64,000 nt of DNA from Paenibacillus sp. FSL W8-0426. GTDB lineage: Bacteria; Bacillota; Bacilli; Paenibacillales; Paenibacillaceae. Below the pieces are notes generated by a model. That model was not told where the DNA came from and searched no databases. It was given only the letters and a program-made list of their open reading frames with translations. The DNA lies in NCBI RefSeq assembly GCF_037969725.1, contig NZ_CP150203.1:2682001-2746000 (forward strand), written 5' to 3'. The position numbers and the translations under genes were made by a program. Shown in pieces: positions 8,336 through 17,703 of this stretch; the stretch's first letter is position 1; the number at the start of each line of letters is the position of its first letter.

Positions 8336-10180
8336 ATGGTGGAACTTCAAGTGACAAACAGCCCTTTTACTCAGGAACAGGTTGAGCTGCTCAACCGCCT
8401 GCTTCCTACCTTAAACGAAGGACAACGGATCTGGCTGAGCGGATATCTTACGGCATCGTTCGGCAGTGCAGCAGCATCGGTTCCGGCGGCACCGCAGCAG
8501 TTGGCAGCGTCGGGATCGGCGGCCGCAGCGCCTGAAAGCGTACCTGCAGTACCGAAGGAAGTAACGGTTCTTTACGGTTCGCAAACGGGGAATTCAAGCA
8601 GCCTGGCGAAAAAGCTCGCCAAAAGGCTCGAAGGGCAGAACCTTCAGGTAACCTTGTCCTCCATGGGGGATTTCAAACCGAACGGACTCAAAAAAATCAA
8701 TAATCTCCTCATCGTGGTCAGCACGCATGGCGAAGGCGAGCCGCCGGACAATGCCATTGCGTTCCATGAATTCCTGTTCAGCAAACGGGCACCCAAGCTC
8801 GACGGATTGCAATATTCCGTATTGGCGCTTGGAGATACTTCATACGAATTTTTCTGCCAGACCGGCAAAGACTTCGACCAGCGTCTTCAGGAACTGGGAG
8901 GGACGGTGCTTGTGCCGCGCGCGGACTGCGACGTCGATTTCGATGAACCTGCTGCGGCGTGGATCGAAGAAGTGGCTGCATCGCTCGGAAATGCTTCGGC
9001 CGGGGCGGTTAGCAGCGCCAATGCAGCTGCGAATCCGCTTGCAAGCAACGTGGAGTCGGAGTACAGCCGCACGAACCCTTTCAAGGCAGAAGTGCTTGAG
9101 AACCTCAACCTGAACGGCAGAGGATCCGATCGGGAGACCCGCCATATCGAGTTATCGCTTGAAGGGTCCAACCTGCAGTATGAGCCTGGCGACAGCCTCG
9201 GCGTATTTCCGGAAAATCACCCGCGTCTCGTGGATGAGCTGATCGCAGCGATGGATTGGAATGGGGGCGAGCTTGTACAGGTGAACAAAAATGGAGATCA
9301 GGCTTCCGTCCGCGAAGCATTGCTGCGAGTTTTTGAAATAACAGCCGTTACCAAGCCGGTTGTAGAGCAGCTGGCGAAGCTGAAGCCCGAGAGCGGCCTG
9401 TCCGGGCTGCTGGCGGATGAATCGGAGTTCCGCAAGGTCATGCATAGCTGCGACCTGCTTGATCTCGTGCAGGACTATCAACTTGCCGGCATCCCGGCAG
9501 CTTCATTCTTGGCCGTGCTGCGGAAAATTCCGGCCCGCTTGTACTCGATTGCCAGCAGCCTGAAATCATCTCCGGACGAAGTGCATCTGACCGTGCGAAC
9601 CGTACGTTATGAGTCGCGCGGCCGTGAGCGTTATGGCGTATGTTCCGTACACTTGGCCGAACGGATTGAAGCCGGAGACAGCTTGCCCATCTTCGTTCAG
9701 CATAATCCGAACTTCAAACTTCCCGCCAATCCCGATGCGCCTGTGATCATGATCGGACCGGGCACGGGCGTGGCGCCATTCCGGGCATTCCTCGGAGAAC
9801 GCGAGGAAACGGGCGCCGAGGGCAAAACATGGCTGTTCTACGGCGACCAGCATTTTGCAACGGACTTCCTGTACCAGACGGAATGGCAGCGCTGGTTGAA
9901 GGATGGCGTGCTGTCACGCATGGACGTAGCCTTCTCGCGTGATACCGAGCAGAAGGTATACGTGCAGCACCGGATGTTGGAACACAGCAAGGAATTGTAT
10001 CAATGGCTGTTGGAAGGCGCTCATGTGTACGTGTGCGGCGACGAGAAAAGAATGGCCCATGACGTCCATCATGCCCTGGCGACCATCATTCAGCAGGAGG
10101 GCGGTTTGACGGAAGAAGAGGCTTCGGAGTACCTGACACGTTTGCAGCAAGAAAAACGTTATCAGCGGGACGTGTATTAA
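8336..10180 (+). CDS. cysJ: Assimilatory sulfite reductase, flavoprotein subunit
   Basis: CysJ takes electrons from NADPH through FAD and FMN to the CysI hemoprotein for six-electron reduction of sulfite to sulfide. I chose the ATG at 8336 (614 residues) because [11 protein letters not shown] matches the known start of Bacillus CysJ and GAGGTGG lies just upstream; a TTG at 8312 is an in-frame alternative. Domains: a short N-terminal segment, an Ala/Pro linker, a flavodoxin domain with the FMN loop YGSQTGNSS (about residues 81-89), then a ferredoxin-reductase unit with the FAD motif RLYSIASS (about 401-408), the NADPH motif [13 protein letters not shown] (about 477-489) and the C-terminal CGDEKRMA segment. 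cysI follows 55 bases downstream, so the two are co-transcribed. Nothing looks broken. Confidence 0.93.
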   Translation: MVELQVTNSPFTQEQVELLNRLLPTLNEGQRIWLSGYLTASFGSAAASVPAAPQQLAASGSAAAAPESVPAVPKEVTVLYGSQTGNSSSLAKKLAKRLEGQNLQVTLSSMGDFKPNGLKKINNLLIVVSTHGEGEPPDNAIAFHEFLFSKRAPKLDGLQYSVLALGDTSYEFFCQTGKDFDQRLQELGGTVLVPRADCDVDFDEPAAAWIEEVAASLGNASAGAVSSANAAANPLASNVESEYSRTNPFKAEVLENLNLNGRGSDRETRHIELSLEGSNLQYEPGDSLGVFPENHPRLVDELIAAMDWNGGELVQVNKNGDQASVREALLRVFEITAVTKPVVEQLAKLKPESGLSGLLADESEFRKVMHSCDLLDLVQDYQLAGIPAASFLAVLRKIPARLYSIASSLKSSPDEVHLTVRTVRYESRGRERYGVCSVHLAERIEAGDSLPIFVQHNPNFKLPANPDAPVIMIGPGTGVAPFRAFLGEREETGAEGKTWLFYGDQHFATDFLYQTEWQRWLKDGVLSRMDVAFSRDTEQKVYVQHRMLEHSKELYQWLLEGAHVYVCGDEKRMAHDVHHALATIIQQEGGLTEEEASEYLTRLQQEKRYQRDVY

Positions 10181-10235
10181 TCCGCAGTGCAGTTTGACGG
10201 AAACGGATCCCGAAGTAGCGAGAGGAGAAAGCGGT

Positions 10236-11957
10236 ATGGCTTATAACAATTTACTCAACCCGCAGCGCCAAAACAGCGATGTGGAAGACATAAAGATCAA
10301 GAGCAACTATTTGCGCGGAAGTTTGACCGAAACGCTGGCAGACCGGATCACCGGCTCCATTCCCGAAGACGACAACCGTTTGATGAAACACCACGGCAGC
10401 TACATGCAGGACGATCGCGATCTGCGCAACGAACGAAACAAATCCAAACTGGAGCCTGCGTACCAGTTCATGCTGCGCGTGCGAGCGTCGGGCGGTATCG
10501 TAACGCCTGAGCAATGGCTTATGATGGACCGGGTTTCCCAAAAGTACGGGAACGGCACGATTCGGTTGACGACGCGTCAATCCTTTCAGCTGCACGGCGT
10601 GCTGAAATGGAATTTGAAGCCCACGATTCGTGAAGTGAACGACGCCCTGCTCAGCACGTTGGCTGCATGCGGCGACGTCAACCGCAACGTTATGTGCAAT
10701 CCGAATCCAAACCAATCCGACGTTCATGCCGAAGTGTATGAATGGGCTTGCCAGGTGAGCAACCATCTCGATCCGCGTACGCGGGCTTACCACGAGCTCT
10801 GGCTGGACGGCGAGAAAATCATCGATTCGCGCGACAATGACGAGGAGGTTGAACCGATCTACGGCAAAGTTTACCTGCCGCGCAAATTCAAGATCGGCAT
10901 TGCCGTGCCGCCGTCCAATGACGTGGACGTTTTTTCCCAGGATTTAGGTTTTATCGCCATCGTGGAGAACGGCAAACTGCAGGGCTTCAATGTGGCAGTC
11001 GGCGGCGGCATGGGCATGACCCACGGCGATTCCAAAACGTATCCGCAAGTGTCGAAGGTGATCGGCTTCATCACGCCGGAGAAAATGATCGACGTGGCGG
11101 AGAAAACGGTCACGATCCAGCGGGATTACGGCGACCGTGCGGTGCGCAAGCATGCACGCTTCAAATATACGATCGACGATCGTGGCCTCGCTTGGTTCGT
11201 GGAGGAATTGCATAACCGTCTTGGCTGGGAACTGGAGCCTGCGCGCGAATTCCATTTCGAGCATAACGGTGACCGTTACGGCTGGGTTAAAGGAAGCAAT
11301 GGCCGCTGGCATTACACCCTGTTCATCCAAAACGGCCGCGTCAAAGATTTTGAAGGTTACCCGCTGATGACGGGATTGCGGGAAATTGCCAAAGTCCATA
11401 CCGGCGATTTCCGTCTGACCGCGAATCAGAACTTGATCATTGGCAATATCTCGAGCCAAAAGAAAAAAAAGATCGAAGCGTTGATGGAGCAGTACAACTT
11501 GACGGATGGAGCGCATTACTCCGCTTTGCGCCGCAGCTCGATGGCTTGCGTGGCCCTTCCGACATGCGGTCTGGCTATGGCGGAGTCCGAGCGCTACTTG
11601 CCATCCCTGATCGACAAGCTGGAGCCTGTGCTGGACGAAGCAGGCCTCAGAGACGAAGAGATCGTCATTCGCATGACGGGCTGCCCGAACGGCTGTGCAC
11701 GCCCGATGTTGGCCGAGATTGCCTTTATCGGGAAAGCTCCGGGCAAATACAATCTGTATCTGGGCGGCAGTTTTACCGGACATCGACTCAATAAGCTTTA
11801 TAAAGAAAACATCGGCGAAAAAGAGATTCTGGATACGTTGACGCCGATCATCCATCGATATGCGAAGGAACGCAGCGAAGGCGAGCATTTCGGCGACTTT
11901 GTCATCCGTTCCGGCTATGTGCCCGAGGTATTGGACGGACAGCAGTTCCATGCCTGA
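10236..11957 (+). CDS. cysI: Assimilatory sulfite reductase, hemoprotein subunit
   Basis: This 573-residue siroheme and [4Fe-4S] subunit reduces sulfite to sulfide for cysteine synthesis. The start ATG at 10236 has AGAGGAGAAA seven bases upstream and gives [11 protein letters not shown]; an upstream in-frame extension lacks a ribosome site. The iron-sulfur and siroheme cysteines are seen as CVALPTC (around residue 440) and TGCPNGC (around 483), and the sulfite-binding RLTTRQSFQ is near residue 110. Length matches Bacillus CysI (about 570). It follows cysJ in the same orientation and ends at a strong terminator. Confidence 0.95.
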   Translation: MAYNNLLNPQRQNSDVEDIKIKSNYLRGSLTETLADRITGSIPEDDNRLMKHHGSYMQDDRDLRNERNKSKLEPAYQFMLRVRASGGIVTPEQWLMMDRVSQKYGNGTIRLTTRQSFQLHGVLKWNLKPTIREVNDALLSTLAACGDVNRNVMCNPNPNQSDVHAEVYEWACQVSNHLDPRTRAYHELWLDGEKIIDSRDNDEEVEPIYGKVYLPRKFKIGIAVPPSNDVDVFSQDLGFIAIVENGKLQGFNVAVGGGMGMTHGDSKTYPQVSKVIGFITPEKMIDVAEKTVTIQRDYGDRAVRKHARFKYTIDDRGLAWFVEELHNRLGWELEPAREFHFEHNGDRYGWVKGSNGRWHYTLFIQNGRVKDFEGYPLMTGLREIAKVHTGDFRLTANQNLIIGNISSQKKKKIEALMEQYNLTDGAHYSALRRSSMACVALPTCGLAMAESERYLPSLIDKLEPVLDEAGLRDEEIVIRMTGCPNGCARPMLAEIAFIGKAPGKYNLYLGGSFTGHRLNKLYKENIGEKEILDTLTPIIHRYAKERSEGEHFGDFVIRSGYVPEVLDGQQFHA

Positions 11958-11987
11958 TAAAACGTGAATATTAGCCAAGAGAGAATG

Positions 11988-12013
11988 AGCACTTCCCGAG
12001 GGGAGTGCTTTTT
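11988..12013 (+). terminator. Rho-independent terminator of cysJI
   Basis: AGCACTTCCC-GAG-GGGAGTGCT is followed directly by TTTT, 30 bases after the cysI stop. Confidence 0.9.
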
Positions 12014-12117
12014 GGCGTGTATGTTTTCGTTTCATTCGACCTGAACGGGGTAAGAAGAAAGGAGCAGCTATTATAGACCGCAAAAACGTAGGCACGTAAA
12101 ACGGAGACGCAGAACCA

Positions 12118-12233
12118 ACTCCGAAGAAGCAAAACGTTCGCTTAAAAGCTTTCAGAGAGAAAGCTGCATCGGAGACATAGGCGTTATCCCCGGATTTTCC
12201 CCTTGAAAAGGGGTTCGAAAACATCCGGGGATA
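12118..12233. other. Highly structured intergenic element, function unknown
   Basis: CTCCGA (12119-12124) pairs with TCGGAG (12169-12174) and encloses a hairpin AGCTTTC-AGAGA-GAAAGCT (12147-12165) plus a weaker AAGC/GCTT stem, a three-way-junction shape. It is followed by TATCCCCGGAT (12185-12195) pairing with ATCCGGGGATA (12223-12233) around an inner CCCCTT-GAA-AAGGGG hairpin. No T-run follows and no riboswitch consensus that I know fits. It could be a leader RNA of the downstream SDR gene, a small RNA, or a dispersed repeat. The rest of the gap (12014-12330) shows no gene. Confidence 0.4.
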
Positions 12234-12330
12234 CAGTAGTGCTGGAAGATGGTGCTGCACTCGCAGTGGCCTATTGTGATTGATTTGTGCGGCTTTAATA
12301 AATGATCCCCCGGGACAGGAGATGATGAAC

Positions 12331-13119
12331 ATGAAAATCATGCAGGACAAAATCGCGATCATTACGGGAGCAGCATCCGGAATCGGCAAGGCTGGTGCCA
12401 TCCGTCTGGCCCGGGAAGGGGCAAAGGTCAGCCTGATCGACCGAAATGCCGAGCGGCTCGAGGAAACGGTATCCGAACTGAACGAAATGGGTGCCGAGGC
12501 GCTCCATTACGCGATAGACATCCGTGATGAGGATCAGTTAAAGGAAGCCATCGGGCATACAGCCGATCGTTGGGGAGGACGGATCGACACAGTGTTTGCC
12601 AATGCGGGCATTCTTGGAACCGTTTCGCCGATCGAGCATTTTCCACCCGGCGAGTTCGAGCGCACGTTGAAAAACAATTTGCTCGGCACGGTGGAGACGG
12701 TCAAACATGCCATCCCTTATATGAAAGAACACGGAGGAACGATTACCGTCACCAGTTCCGTCAGCGGCAACCGCCAATTTGCCCAAGCCGGGTTCTCGGC
12801 TTACAGCACGTCCAAGGCAGCCATCTCGGCGTTTGCTAAAATGGCCGCGCTCGAGCTTTCCCAATACGGCATTCGCGTCAACGCAATCTGCCCCGGCATG
12901 ATCGACACGAACATTTTCGAGTCGAAGGAGCAGGAGGAGCATACGTCTGAGATTCGCTTTCCGTTCAACATTCCCGATTACGGCATTCCGCTGACGCGCA
13001 AACCCGGCAAACCGGAGGACGTGGCCGGATTGCTGCTGTATCTTGCCTCAGACGAAGCGAGGCACATTACCGGGACCGAGGTATATATCGACGGAGCGGA
13101 GGCGCTTATTAAAGGATAG
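12331..13119 (+). CDS. Short-chain dehydrogenase/reductase (SDR)
   Basis: This 262-residue NAD(P)-dependent oxidoreductase has the classical SDR motifs: TGAASGIG nucleotide-binding loop near residue 12, NAG at about 90, a catalytic Ser in TVTSSVSG, the YSTSK catalytic pair near residue 160, and PG after the last strand. I chose the third of three close ATGs (12331), nine bases after AGGAG; 12322 and 12325 are alternatives. The C-terminal VYIDGAEALIKG is common in 3-oxoacyl-ACP reductase-like SDRs, but the substrate cannot be deduced. The gene stands alone behind the structured element at 12118-12233. Confidence 0.85.
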   Translation: MKIMQDKIAIITGAASGIGKAGAIRLAREGAKVSLIDRNAERLEETVSELNEMGAEALHYAIDIRDEDQLKEAIGHTADRWGGRIDTVFANAGILGTVSPIEHFPPGEFERTLKNNLLGTVETVKHAIPYMKEHGGTITVTSSVSGNRQFAQAGFSAYSTSKAAISAFAKMAALELSQYGIRVNAICPGMIDTNIFESKEQEEHTSEIRFPFNIPDYGIPLTRKPGKPEDVAGLLLYLASDEARHITGTEVYIDGAEALIKG

Positions 13120-13197
13120 CGGAGAATGTTACCGTTCACGGGTCCGCACAGTCCGCACAGAGAACGGTTTACCGGTCAATCTTTTCCCCTCAGAAAC

Positions 13198-13226
13198 TTG
13201 TTGAAGCCCTCTTAACAAGATATAAT
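13198..13226 (+). promoter_or_regulatory. Promoter of the yeeI-type gene
   Basis: TTGTTG (13198-13203), a 17-base spacer and TATAAT (13221-13226), followed by a leader of about 40 bases before the start codon. Confidence 0.6.
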
Positions 13227-13272
13227 GACAGAGTAGAATGCAGATTACATGTTGAAAGTGAGCGGAAAAGAT

Positions 13273-13992
13273 ATGGGGCGCAAGTGGAATAATATCAAGG
13301 AAAAGAAAGCTTCAAAAGATGCCAACACGAGCCGGGTGTATGCCAAATTTGGCGTTGAGATTTACGTGGCTGCCAAGAAGGGCGAGCCGGACCCGGAAGC
13401 CAATCGCGCGTTGAAAGTGGTTCTGGAACGGGCCAAAACATATAATGTGCCAAAAGCGATCATTGACCGCGCCATGGAAAAAGCCAAAGGCAGCGGGGAC
13501 GAAAACTATGAAGAACTCCGTTACGAAGGCTTCGGACCCAACGGAGCGATGGTCATCGTTGACGCGCTGACGAACAACGTAAACCGTACAGCGCCTGAAG
13601 TGCGCTCCGCGTTCAACAAAAACGGCGGCAACATGGGCGTCAGCGGTTCTGTTGCCTACATGTTCGATCCGACGGCGGTCATCGGCGTGGAAGGCAAAAC
13701 CTCCGAGGAAGTGCTCGAAATAATGCTCGAAGCGGACGTTGACGTGCGTGACATCGTGGAGGAAGACGAAGCGGTGATCGTATATGCCGATCCGGACCAA
13801 TTCCATGCGGTGCAGGAAGCGTTCAAAGCAGCGGGCGTGACCGAATTCACGGTCGCCGAGCTGACGATGCTGGCGCAAAACTATGTGCAGCTGCCTGAGG
13901 ATGCGCAAGTGCAATTCGAGAAGCTGATCGATGCGCTGGAAGACCTTGAGGACGTGCAGCAGGTGTACCACAACGTAGAATTCGAAGATTAA
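13273..13992 (+). CDS. YebC/TACO1-family protein (YeeI type)
   Basis: The 239-residue protein begins [20 protein letters not shown], almost the same as Bacillus YeeI, which fixes the start at the ATG at 13273 rather than the upstream in-frame ATG at 13249. The family has three domains and the conserved blocks [39 protein letters not shown] and [14 protein letters not shown] are present. YebC-like proteins have been described as transcription regulators and, more recently, as factors that help ribosomes through stalling sequences; which role this YeeI-type member has is not visible. It is monocistronic, behind its own TTGTTG/TATAAT promoter and before a terminator at 14146. Confidence 0.88.
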   Translation: MGRKWNNIKEKKASKDANTSRVYAKFGVEIYVAAKKGEPDPEANRALKVVLERAKTYNVPKAIIDRAMEKAKGSGDENYEELRYEGFGPNGAMVIVDALTNNVNRTAPEVRSAFNKNGGNMGVSGSVAYMFDPTAVIGVEGKTSEEVLEIMLEADVDVRDIVEEDEAVIVYADPDQFHAVQEAFKAAGVTEFTVAELTMLAQNYVQLPEDAQVQFEKLIDALEDLEDVQQVYHNVEFED

Positions 13993-14145
13993 GGCGTATC
14001 CTAGCCATTTCTCTAGGCATGAGACGGAAATTTGTTCTTAAAACCGCCAATTGTTTCAATAAGTGAGGATGTACATGTCTTTGCTTGGTGGATTTTTATG
14101 ATGATGTACGTTTTGGTGTCCGAGTTATGAGGATGGTGTAACTCT

Positions 14146-14191
14146 AAACTCACTTTTTGTATGGGATATCTATTACAAAAAGTGAGTTTTT
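14146..14191. terminator. Strong bidirectional terminator
   Basis: AAACTCACTTTTTGTA pairs with TACAAAAAGTGAGTTT around a 12-base loop, with A/T runs on both sides. It separates the plus-strand yeeI-type gene from the minus-strand DinB-like gene and can serve both. Confidence 0.85.
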
Positions 14192-14218
14192 ATGTTGTTC
14201 GCTCTATGTGCTGATGAA

Positions 14219-14689
14219 TCAGCTTGAAAACAGCCCTCTGCCAATTACATTTGCTGATACTGGTTGAATCCCGAGTTCTCTTGCCCATATGGATAGTTGA
14301 CCCATATGATGAATTTCGTGAGCAATGACATGGCGTAGTATTTCACCTTTGGTATAACGTCCTTCAGTCCATGGAACTATAACCGTTTCGTATTCGAAAT
14401 TATCTGACCAAGTATCCAGAAATGCCTTTGTTTCTTGCATCCAACAATGAGAAAGTTCTTTTACTTGTTCCAGTGACTTGCAGCTCTCAAATTGGACTTG
14501 GAGATCAGGTTGACCTTGTATTCCACGAATCCAGCTATATTCCACATCTGAGATATGGAAAAGGGTATAAAGAATGCTGCCTGGCCCACCAATTCGATGA
14601 CGAAGCAATTCTTCATTTGAGAGTAGCGTACATCGCTCAAACCATTCATTTCTTACCATCCAGTTATAATTAAATAACCTTATCAACAT
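14219..14689 (-). CDS. DinB-family four-helix metalloprotein
   Basis: This 156-residue protein fits the DinB/YfiT-like fold, a four-helix bundle with a three-histidine metal site. The candidate ligands are the His in LFHISDVEYSW (about residue 44) and the pair in HVIAHEIHHMGQL (about residues 120-130). I chose the start MLIRLFNYNW because AAGGGGG lies five bases upstream; an extension to 14731 has no ribosome site. Some family members are thiol-S-transferases using bacillithiol or mycothiol; others are uncharacterised DNA-damage-induced proteins. Substrate unknown. It is a single-gene unit between two terminators. Confidence 0.82.
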   Translation of the reverse strand: MLIRLFNYNWMVRNEWFERCTLLSNEELLRHRIGGPGSILYTLFHISDVEYSWIRGIQGQPDLQVQFESCKSLEQVKELSHCWMQETKAFLDTWSDNFEYETVIVPWTEGRYTKGEILRHVIAHEIHHMGQLSIWARELGIQPVSANVIGRGLFSS

Positions 14690-14842
14690 ACTCGCCCCCT
14701 TAACAGCATTCAGCATGGAACATCTTATCACATTCTCTTATTGAAGCCTTCCTTCATGCATTCGAAAAATCGTATATTTCCTTAATTTGATTTTCGGGAG
14801 AAGATATAGTCTTAAGCGAATGTTCTTGAGGATTATGTAAAC

Positions 14843-14879
14843 AAAGACTGTCTGTTGAATCGGAACAGACAGTCTTTTT
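14843..14879. terminator. Terminator of the DMT-Crp operon
   Basis: AAAGACTGTCTGT pairs perfectly with ACAGACAGTCTTT around a nine-base loop. It lies about 100 bases past the stop of the last minus-strand operon gene (14976). Confidence 0.75.
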
Positions 14880-14975
14880 GCGTGCGGCTCTATGCCTGAT
14901 TGCACATGATAGAACCACTCTTCTTACGCCACAACCGAAGGAAACGGGCAATCTTTCGGGTTGCGGCGTTTTCGG

Positions 14976-15458
14976 TTACTGTCCCTCGCGGCTAGGCGCC
15001 ACCGCATTTGGTTTCTCGCTCTTGCCACCGAGCTTGAACAACAGAATACCTGCGACGATGACCAGTACCCCGACAAGCTGATTCCAGGAGAAGGGGATCT
15101 TATCCAGGCCAAGCCAGCCCATGGAGTCGAACAGCAGCGCAAAGCTCAGCTGGGACGTCAACACAATGGAAATGGCGTAGGTAGGTCCAAGCAGCTTAAG
15201 CGCCTGCATGAGGCAGAACACAACGCCGACGCCGATCGCTCCGCTAAAGCAGTACCATGGCTTCATATGTTGGATGCTGAACGTATCTTTTCCTTCCACC
15301 AATAGGGAGATGGCAAACGAGGCGAGAAAACCGGTGAACAGCACCAATGCGGTAGATGACCAGGGACCCGTTCTTTCGTTGACCTTGCTGTTGAAAATGG
15401 TTTGCAGGCTGACAAGCGCTCCAGCGAGCGCTGCCAGCAAAATTCCGGTGATGACCAT
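14976..15458 (-). CDS. Small DMT-superfamily transporter (YdcZ/DUF606-like), copy 2
   Basis: The 160-residue protein is almost wholly hydrophobic with five predicted membrane segments, and carries the YdcZ-type opening block GALVSLQTIFNSKV and the closing block NQLVGVLVIVAGILLF. The start is the ATG at 15458, eight bases after AGGAG. It is the third gene of a minus-strand operon, beginning five bases after the stop of the Crp/Fnr gene. YdcZ-like proteins are half-size members of the drug/metabolite transporter superfamily and often occur as pairs; a second member sits two genes upstream, so a heterodimeric exporter is likely (inference). Substrate unknown. The C-terminal 15 residues are polar. 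Confidence 0.82.
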   Translation of the reverse strand: MVITGILLAALAGALVSLQTIFNSKVNERTGPWSSTALVLFTGFLASFAISLLVEGKDTFSIQHMKPWYCFSGAIGVGVVFCLMQALKLLGPTYAISIVLTSQLSFALLFDSMGWLGLDKIPFSWNQLVGVLVIVAGILLFKLGGKSEKPNAVAPSREGQ

Positions 15459-15462
15459 TGCA

Positions 15463-16167
15463 TTAACTCCTGTCATATATATTGTGCCCTGCTAAGGCTC
15501 GCAATCCGTCCTGATCCTTGACCAGCAACAAGCCCTGTTTTCGTTCGATGAGGCCGTCTGCACACAGTTTCTGAATAACCCGATTCAGATGGCGGTAACT
15601 TGTGCCGATCAGATGGGCAATGTCCGTCATATTGAAGGCATCCAGCTCTTCGTGGACGATGTTGCCGGCTTCCTCGGTCGAGATGGATAACAGATAACTG
15701 GCCAGCCGGACCTCGACGGGATACATCAGATTGAAATTGGAAAAATTGGAATCGATGTAAAATTTGTCGGTCATGATTTTGAGCAAAAATCGGAGCAGCG
15801 GCGCATGGTCGCCAGCGTGCTCAGCCAGCCATCGGTAATGGATGCGCAGCATCGTCACGGGCGTCACGGCCTGCACGGTATTCACGATATTGCTTTCGCG
15901 CACAAATTCCACGTCCCCGACAACCTCAAGGGGTGTTTTGAAACAAAGAACGAGCGTTTTATCTTGCGCGGACGTCGTGAAAATTTTGATTTTCCCCTGC
16001 ACGAGCACATAAAGATACTCGGAGATTTCACCGGCTCGGCAGATCAGCTCGCATTTGTCAAAGCGGCATATATCCATGTTCGGCCGCAGTTTCTCTTCAA
16101 ATACTTGTTCCAGGTTGAATTGTTTCAAATAGTGAAGCAGCTGCTGCTCATCGTAAAATGCCTCCAC
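15463..16167 (-). CDS. Crp/Fnr-family transcription regulator
   Basis: The 234-residue protein has an N-terminal cyclic-nucleotide-type beta-barrel (about residues 20-140, with CRAGEISEYLYVLVQGKIKI) and a C-terminal winged helix (about 150-225) with a recognition helix in IAHLIGTSYRHLNRVIQKL. It resembles YeiL. The barrel lacks the cAMP-binding phosphate cassette of true Crp, so it probably senses something else. Several cysteines (positions about 34, 39, 43 and 75) could be redox or metal ligands, but no FNR-type four-cysteine N-terminus is seen. The start is GTG at 16167, ten bases after GGAGGTG. It sits between two small DMT transporters and probably controls this operon through the palindrome at 16696-16709. 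Confidence 0.85.
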   Translation of the reverse strand: MEAFYDEQQLLHYLKQFNLEQVFEEKLRPNMDICRFDKCELICRAGEISEYLYVLVQGKIKIFTTSAQDKTLVLCFKTPLEVVGDVEFVRESNIVNTVQAVTPVTMLRIHYRWLAEHAGDHAPLLRFLLKIMTDKFYIDSNFSNFNLMYPVEVRLASYLLSISTEEAGNIVHEELDAFNMTDIAHLIGTSYRHLNRVIQKLCADGLIERKQGLLLVKDQDGLRALAGHNIYDRS

Positions 16168-16205
16168 GGCTTTGATGCACCTCCGGTCTGAATAGGTTTA
16201 CCTGT

Positions 16206-16631
16206 TCACAGTTTAATGATAATCACGCCGGCAACCATCAAGGCAATGCCCAAAAACTGCGGCAGTTTCATTTTTTGCTTTTCCACGCCAAACCAACCGT
16301 TGCCGTCCACGACGAACGTAAGAAACAGCTGAGCGATGAGCAGCGCAGAAATGGTGAACGTTACGCCGATGCGCTGAATCGCGGTCACCTCGCTGAAAAT
16401 AATGAGCGCAGCAAAGGCGCCGCCTGCCAGATACAACGGATTGACCTGTTTCAAGCCCGTCCAATTGGCGTCCCGTACAAACACAAGAATAAGGGCAGCC
16501 AGGATAAATCCCGTAAGTTGCGTAATCGTCGCGGCCTGCCAGGTACCTACATCGCTGCTGATTCTGGCATTGGCGACCCCCTGCAAGGTGATGCAGGCCC
16601 CGCCGAGAATAGCGAAAATAATTCCTTTCAT
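16206..16631 (-). CDS. Small DMT-superfamily transporter (YdcZ/DUF606-like), copy 1
   Basis: This 141-residue membrane protein starts MKGIIFAILGGACITLQG and has five predicted helices, ending in LGIALMVAGVIIIKL. GGAGAGC lies seven bases upstream of the chosen ATG (16631); a longer reading to 16679 would overlap the promoter. It is the first gene of the operon DMT1, Crp/Fnr regulator, DMT2 and is clearly related to copy 2 (similar GACITLQ and GALVSLQ openings and the same length). A paired small transporter is the likely product. The substrate is unknown. Confidence 0.82.
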   Translation of the reverse strand: MKGIIFAILGGACITLQGVANARISSDVGTWQAATITQLTGFILAALILVFVRDANWTGLKQVNPLYLAGGAFAALIIFSEVTAIQRIGVTFTISALLIAQLFLTFVVDGNGWFGVEKQKMKLPQFLGIALMVAGVIIIKL

Positions 16632-16667
16632 TGTATAAGCTCTCCTTATCCATTCACTTCGAAATCT

Positions 16668-16709
16668 ATTAAATGACAAATGAGCCCCATTGCCAAGGAC
16701 ATATGTCCT
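16668..16709 (-). promoter_or_regulatory. Promoter with class II-positioned Crp/Fnr-type palindrome
   Basis: Read on the minus strand: palindrome AGGACATATGTCCT (16709-16696), whose last T is the first base of the -35 TTGGCA (16696-16691); a 17-base spacer; and -10 TTTAAT (16673-16668). With a start six bases after the -10 hexamer, the palindrome centre falls at -41.5, the standard class II activator position for Crp/Fnr proteins. The operon it drives encodes such a regulator. Confidence 0.6.
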
Positions 16710-16735
16710 CAGGGGGGGCGATGGGCGTAAAACGT

Positions 16736-16759
16736 AAAAACCCCCTTAAACAGAGGGTT
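16736..16759 (-). terminator. Terminator of the Nif3-like gene
   Basis: On the minus strand AACCCTC pairs with GGGGGTT and runs into TTTTT, about 20 bases past the Nif3-like stop. Confidence 0.65.
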
Positions 16760-16777
16760 CCAGTTCCATAACCTTCT

Positions 16778-17575
16778 TTAGAATACCCGATAAACCGGCT
16801 CATTCGGCACGAATTGCACGTTTAATTCCTTAAAGGCGACCTTCAGCCTGTCCGCCAGCATGCGCATGCCCGGGATTTCGCTTTCGGCATGGCCCATCAT
16901 GATCAGGGCCTTGTGCAGGCCTTGTCCGACGGCATCGCGGACGTATTCTGGCGTTTCCCATTCAAACCCTTCCCCGGCGATAATGAGGTCGAGTCGTTCC
17001 TGCTGCATAAGGGGAATCGTCAAATTGCCGTTGCCGCGAAATCCAACGAGTATGGCGGCACGCCTGCAAACCATCCCAGGATCGCCGACTGCCCGGAGGT
17101 ACTCGATGCCGGTCGCATTTCGGATATGGCTTGCCATGTCCCGCAGGGTCCACTCTTCGGGAAAAGAGAGCACGTGCGCTTCTTTCATCCTCTTTTCAAC
17201 ATGAGGCAGCCAACCGAGCGCGTGCACCAGTCCTTCCGTTATGCCGTCCGGCGACGATTGATGAATGGAGTCATGACAACGGAAAATAGCAATTCCGGCA
17301 TCCTCGATGAGCCTGCGTTTATGTTGATAGACAGGATCGTTCGCAAGCCAATCCGTGTGACCATGATGACTATAGAACGGGGATTCGTGCGAGATGATGA
17401 GGTTGGCGCCCAAGCGGATCGTTTCTTCGATGACATGATGGGTGGGCATGAAAGCCGTGACCACGCCTTTAACCTGCTGTTCGGGCGAACCTGCAATCAG
17501 CAGGTCAACCGTGTTTTCCCGTTGTTCCGCTCCGACGTTCAGGTGGCGCATGATGTCTCGTACAGTGAAATTCAT
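16778..17575 (-). CDS. Nif3-like dinuclear metal-centre protein (DUF34)
   Basis: The 265-residue protein shows the Nif3/NIF3-like signatures: GVVTAFMPTHHVIEETIRLG early, LIISHESPFY with a metal-binding His (about residue 67), CHDSIH (about 104) and a C-terminal GHAESE block (about 235) that supplies the remaining ligands. Proteins of this family form toroidal hexamers with a two-metal site and are proposed metal-dependent hydrolases or metal chaperones; the reaction is not settled. I chose MNFTVRDIMRHL with GGAGG eight bases upstream over a longer reading. It is a single gene with its own terminator. Confidence 0.85.
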   Translation of the reverse strand: MNFTVRDIMRHLNVGAEQRENTVDLLIAGSPEQQVKGVVTAFMPTHHVIEETIRLGANLIISHESPFYSHHGHTDWLANDPVYQHKRRLIEDAGIAIFRCHDSIHQSSPDGITEGLVHALGWLPHVEKRMKEAHVLSFPEEWTLRDMASHIRNATGIEYLRAVGDPGMVCRRAAILVGFRGNGNLTIPLMQQERLDLIIAGEGFEWETPEYVRDAVGQGLHKALIMMGHAESEIPGMRMLADRLKVAFKELNVQFVPNEPVYRVF

Positions 17576-17703
17576 CCTGATTTCCTCCAGTGAGAGATAA
17601 TGTTCTGTCCAGTGTACCATGTTCGGGTGCAGAAACGGAGGGGGGGTTGCAATCTCGCCCGATGAATGTCGCATCCAAGCAAGCTTTCATTGATAAATGG
17701 ATC

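Noticed and set aside
10944..12401. A 485-codon minus-strand open frame covering the end of cysI and the structured gap
   Set aside because: Antisense to cysI and across a terminator and hairpins; no recognisable domain. The part over 12118-12233 is better explained by RNA-like structure.
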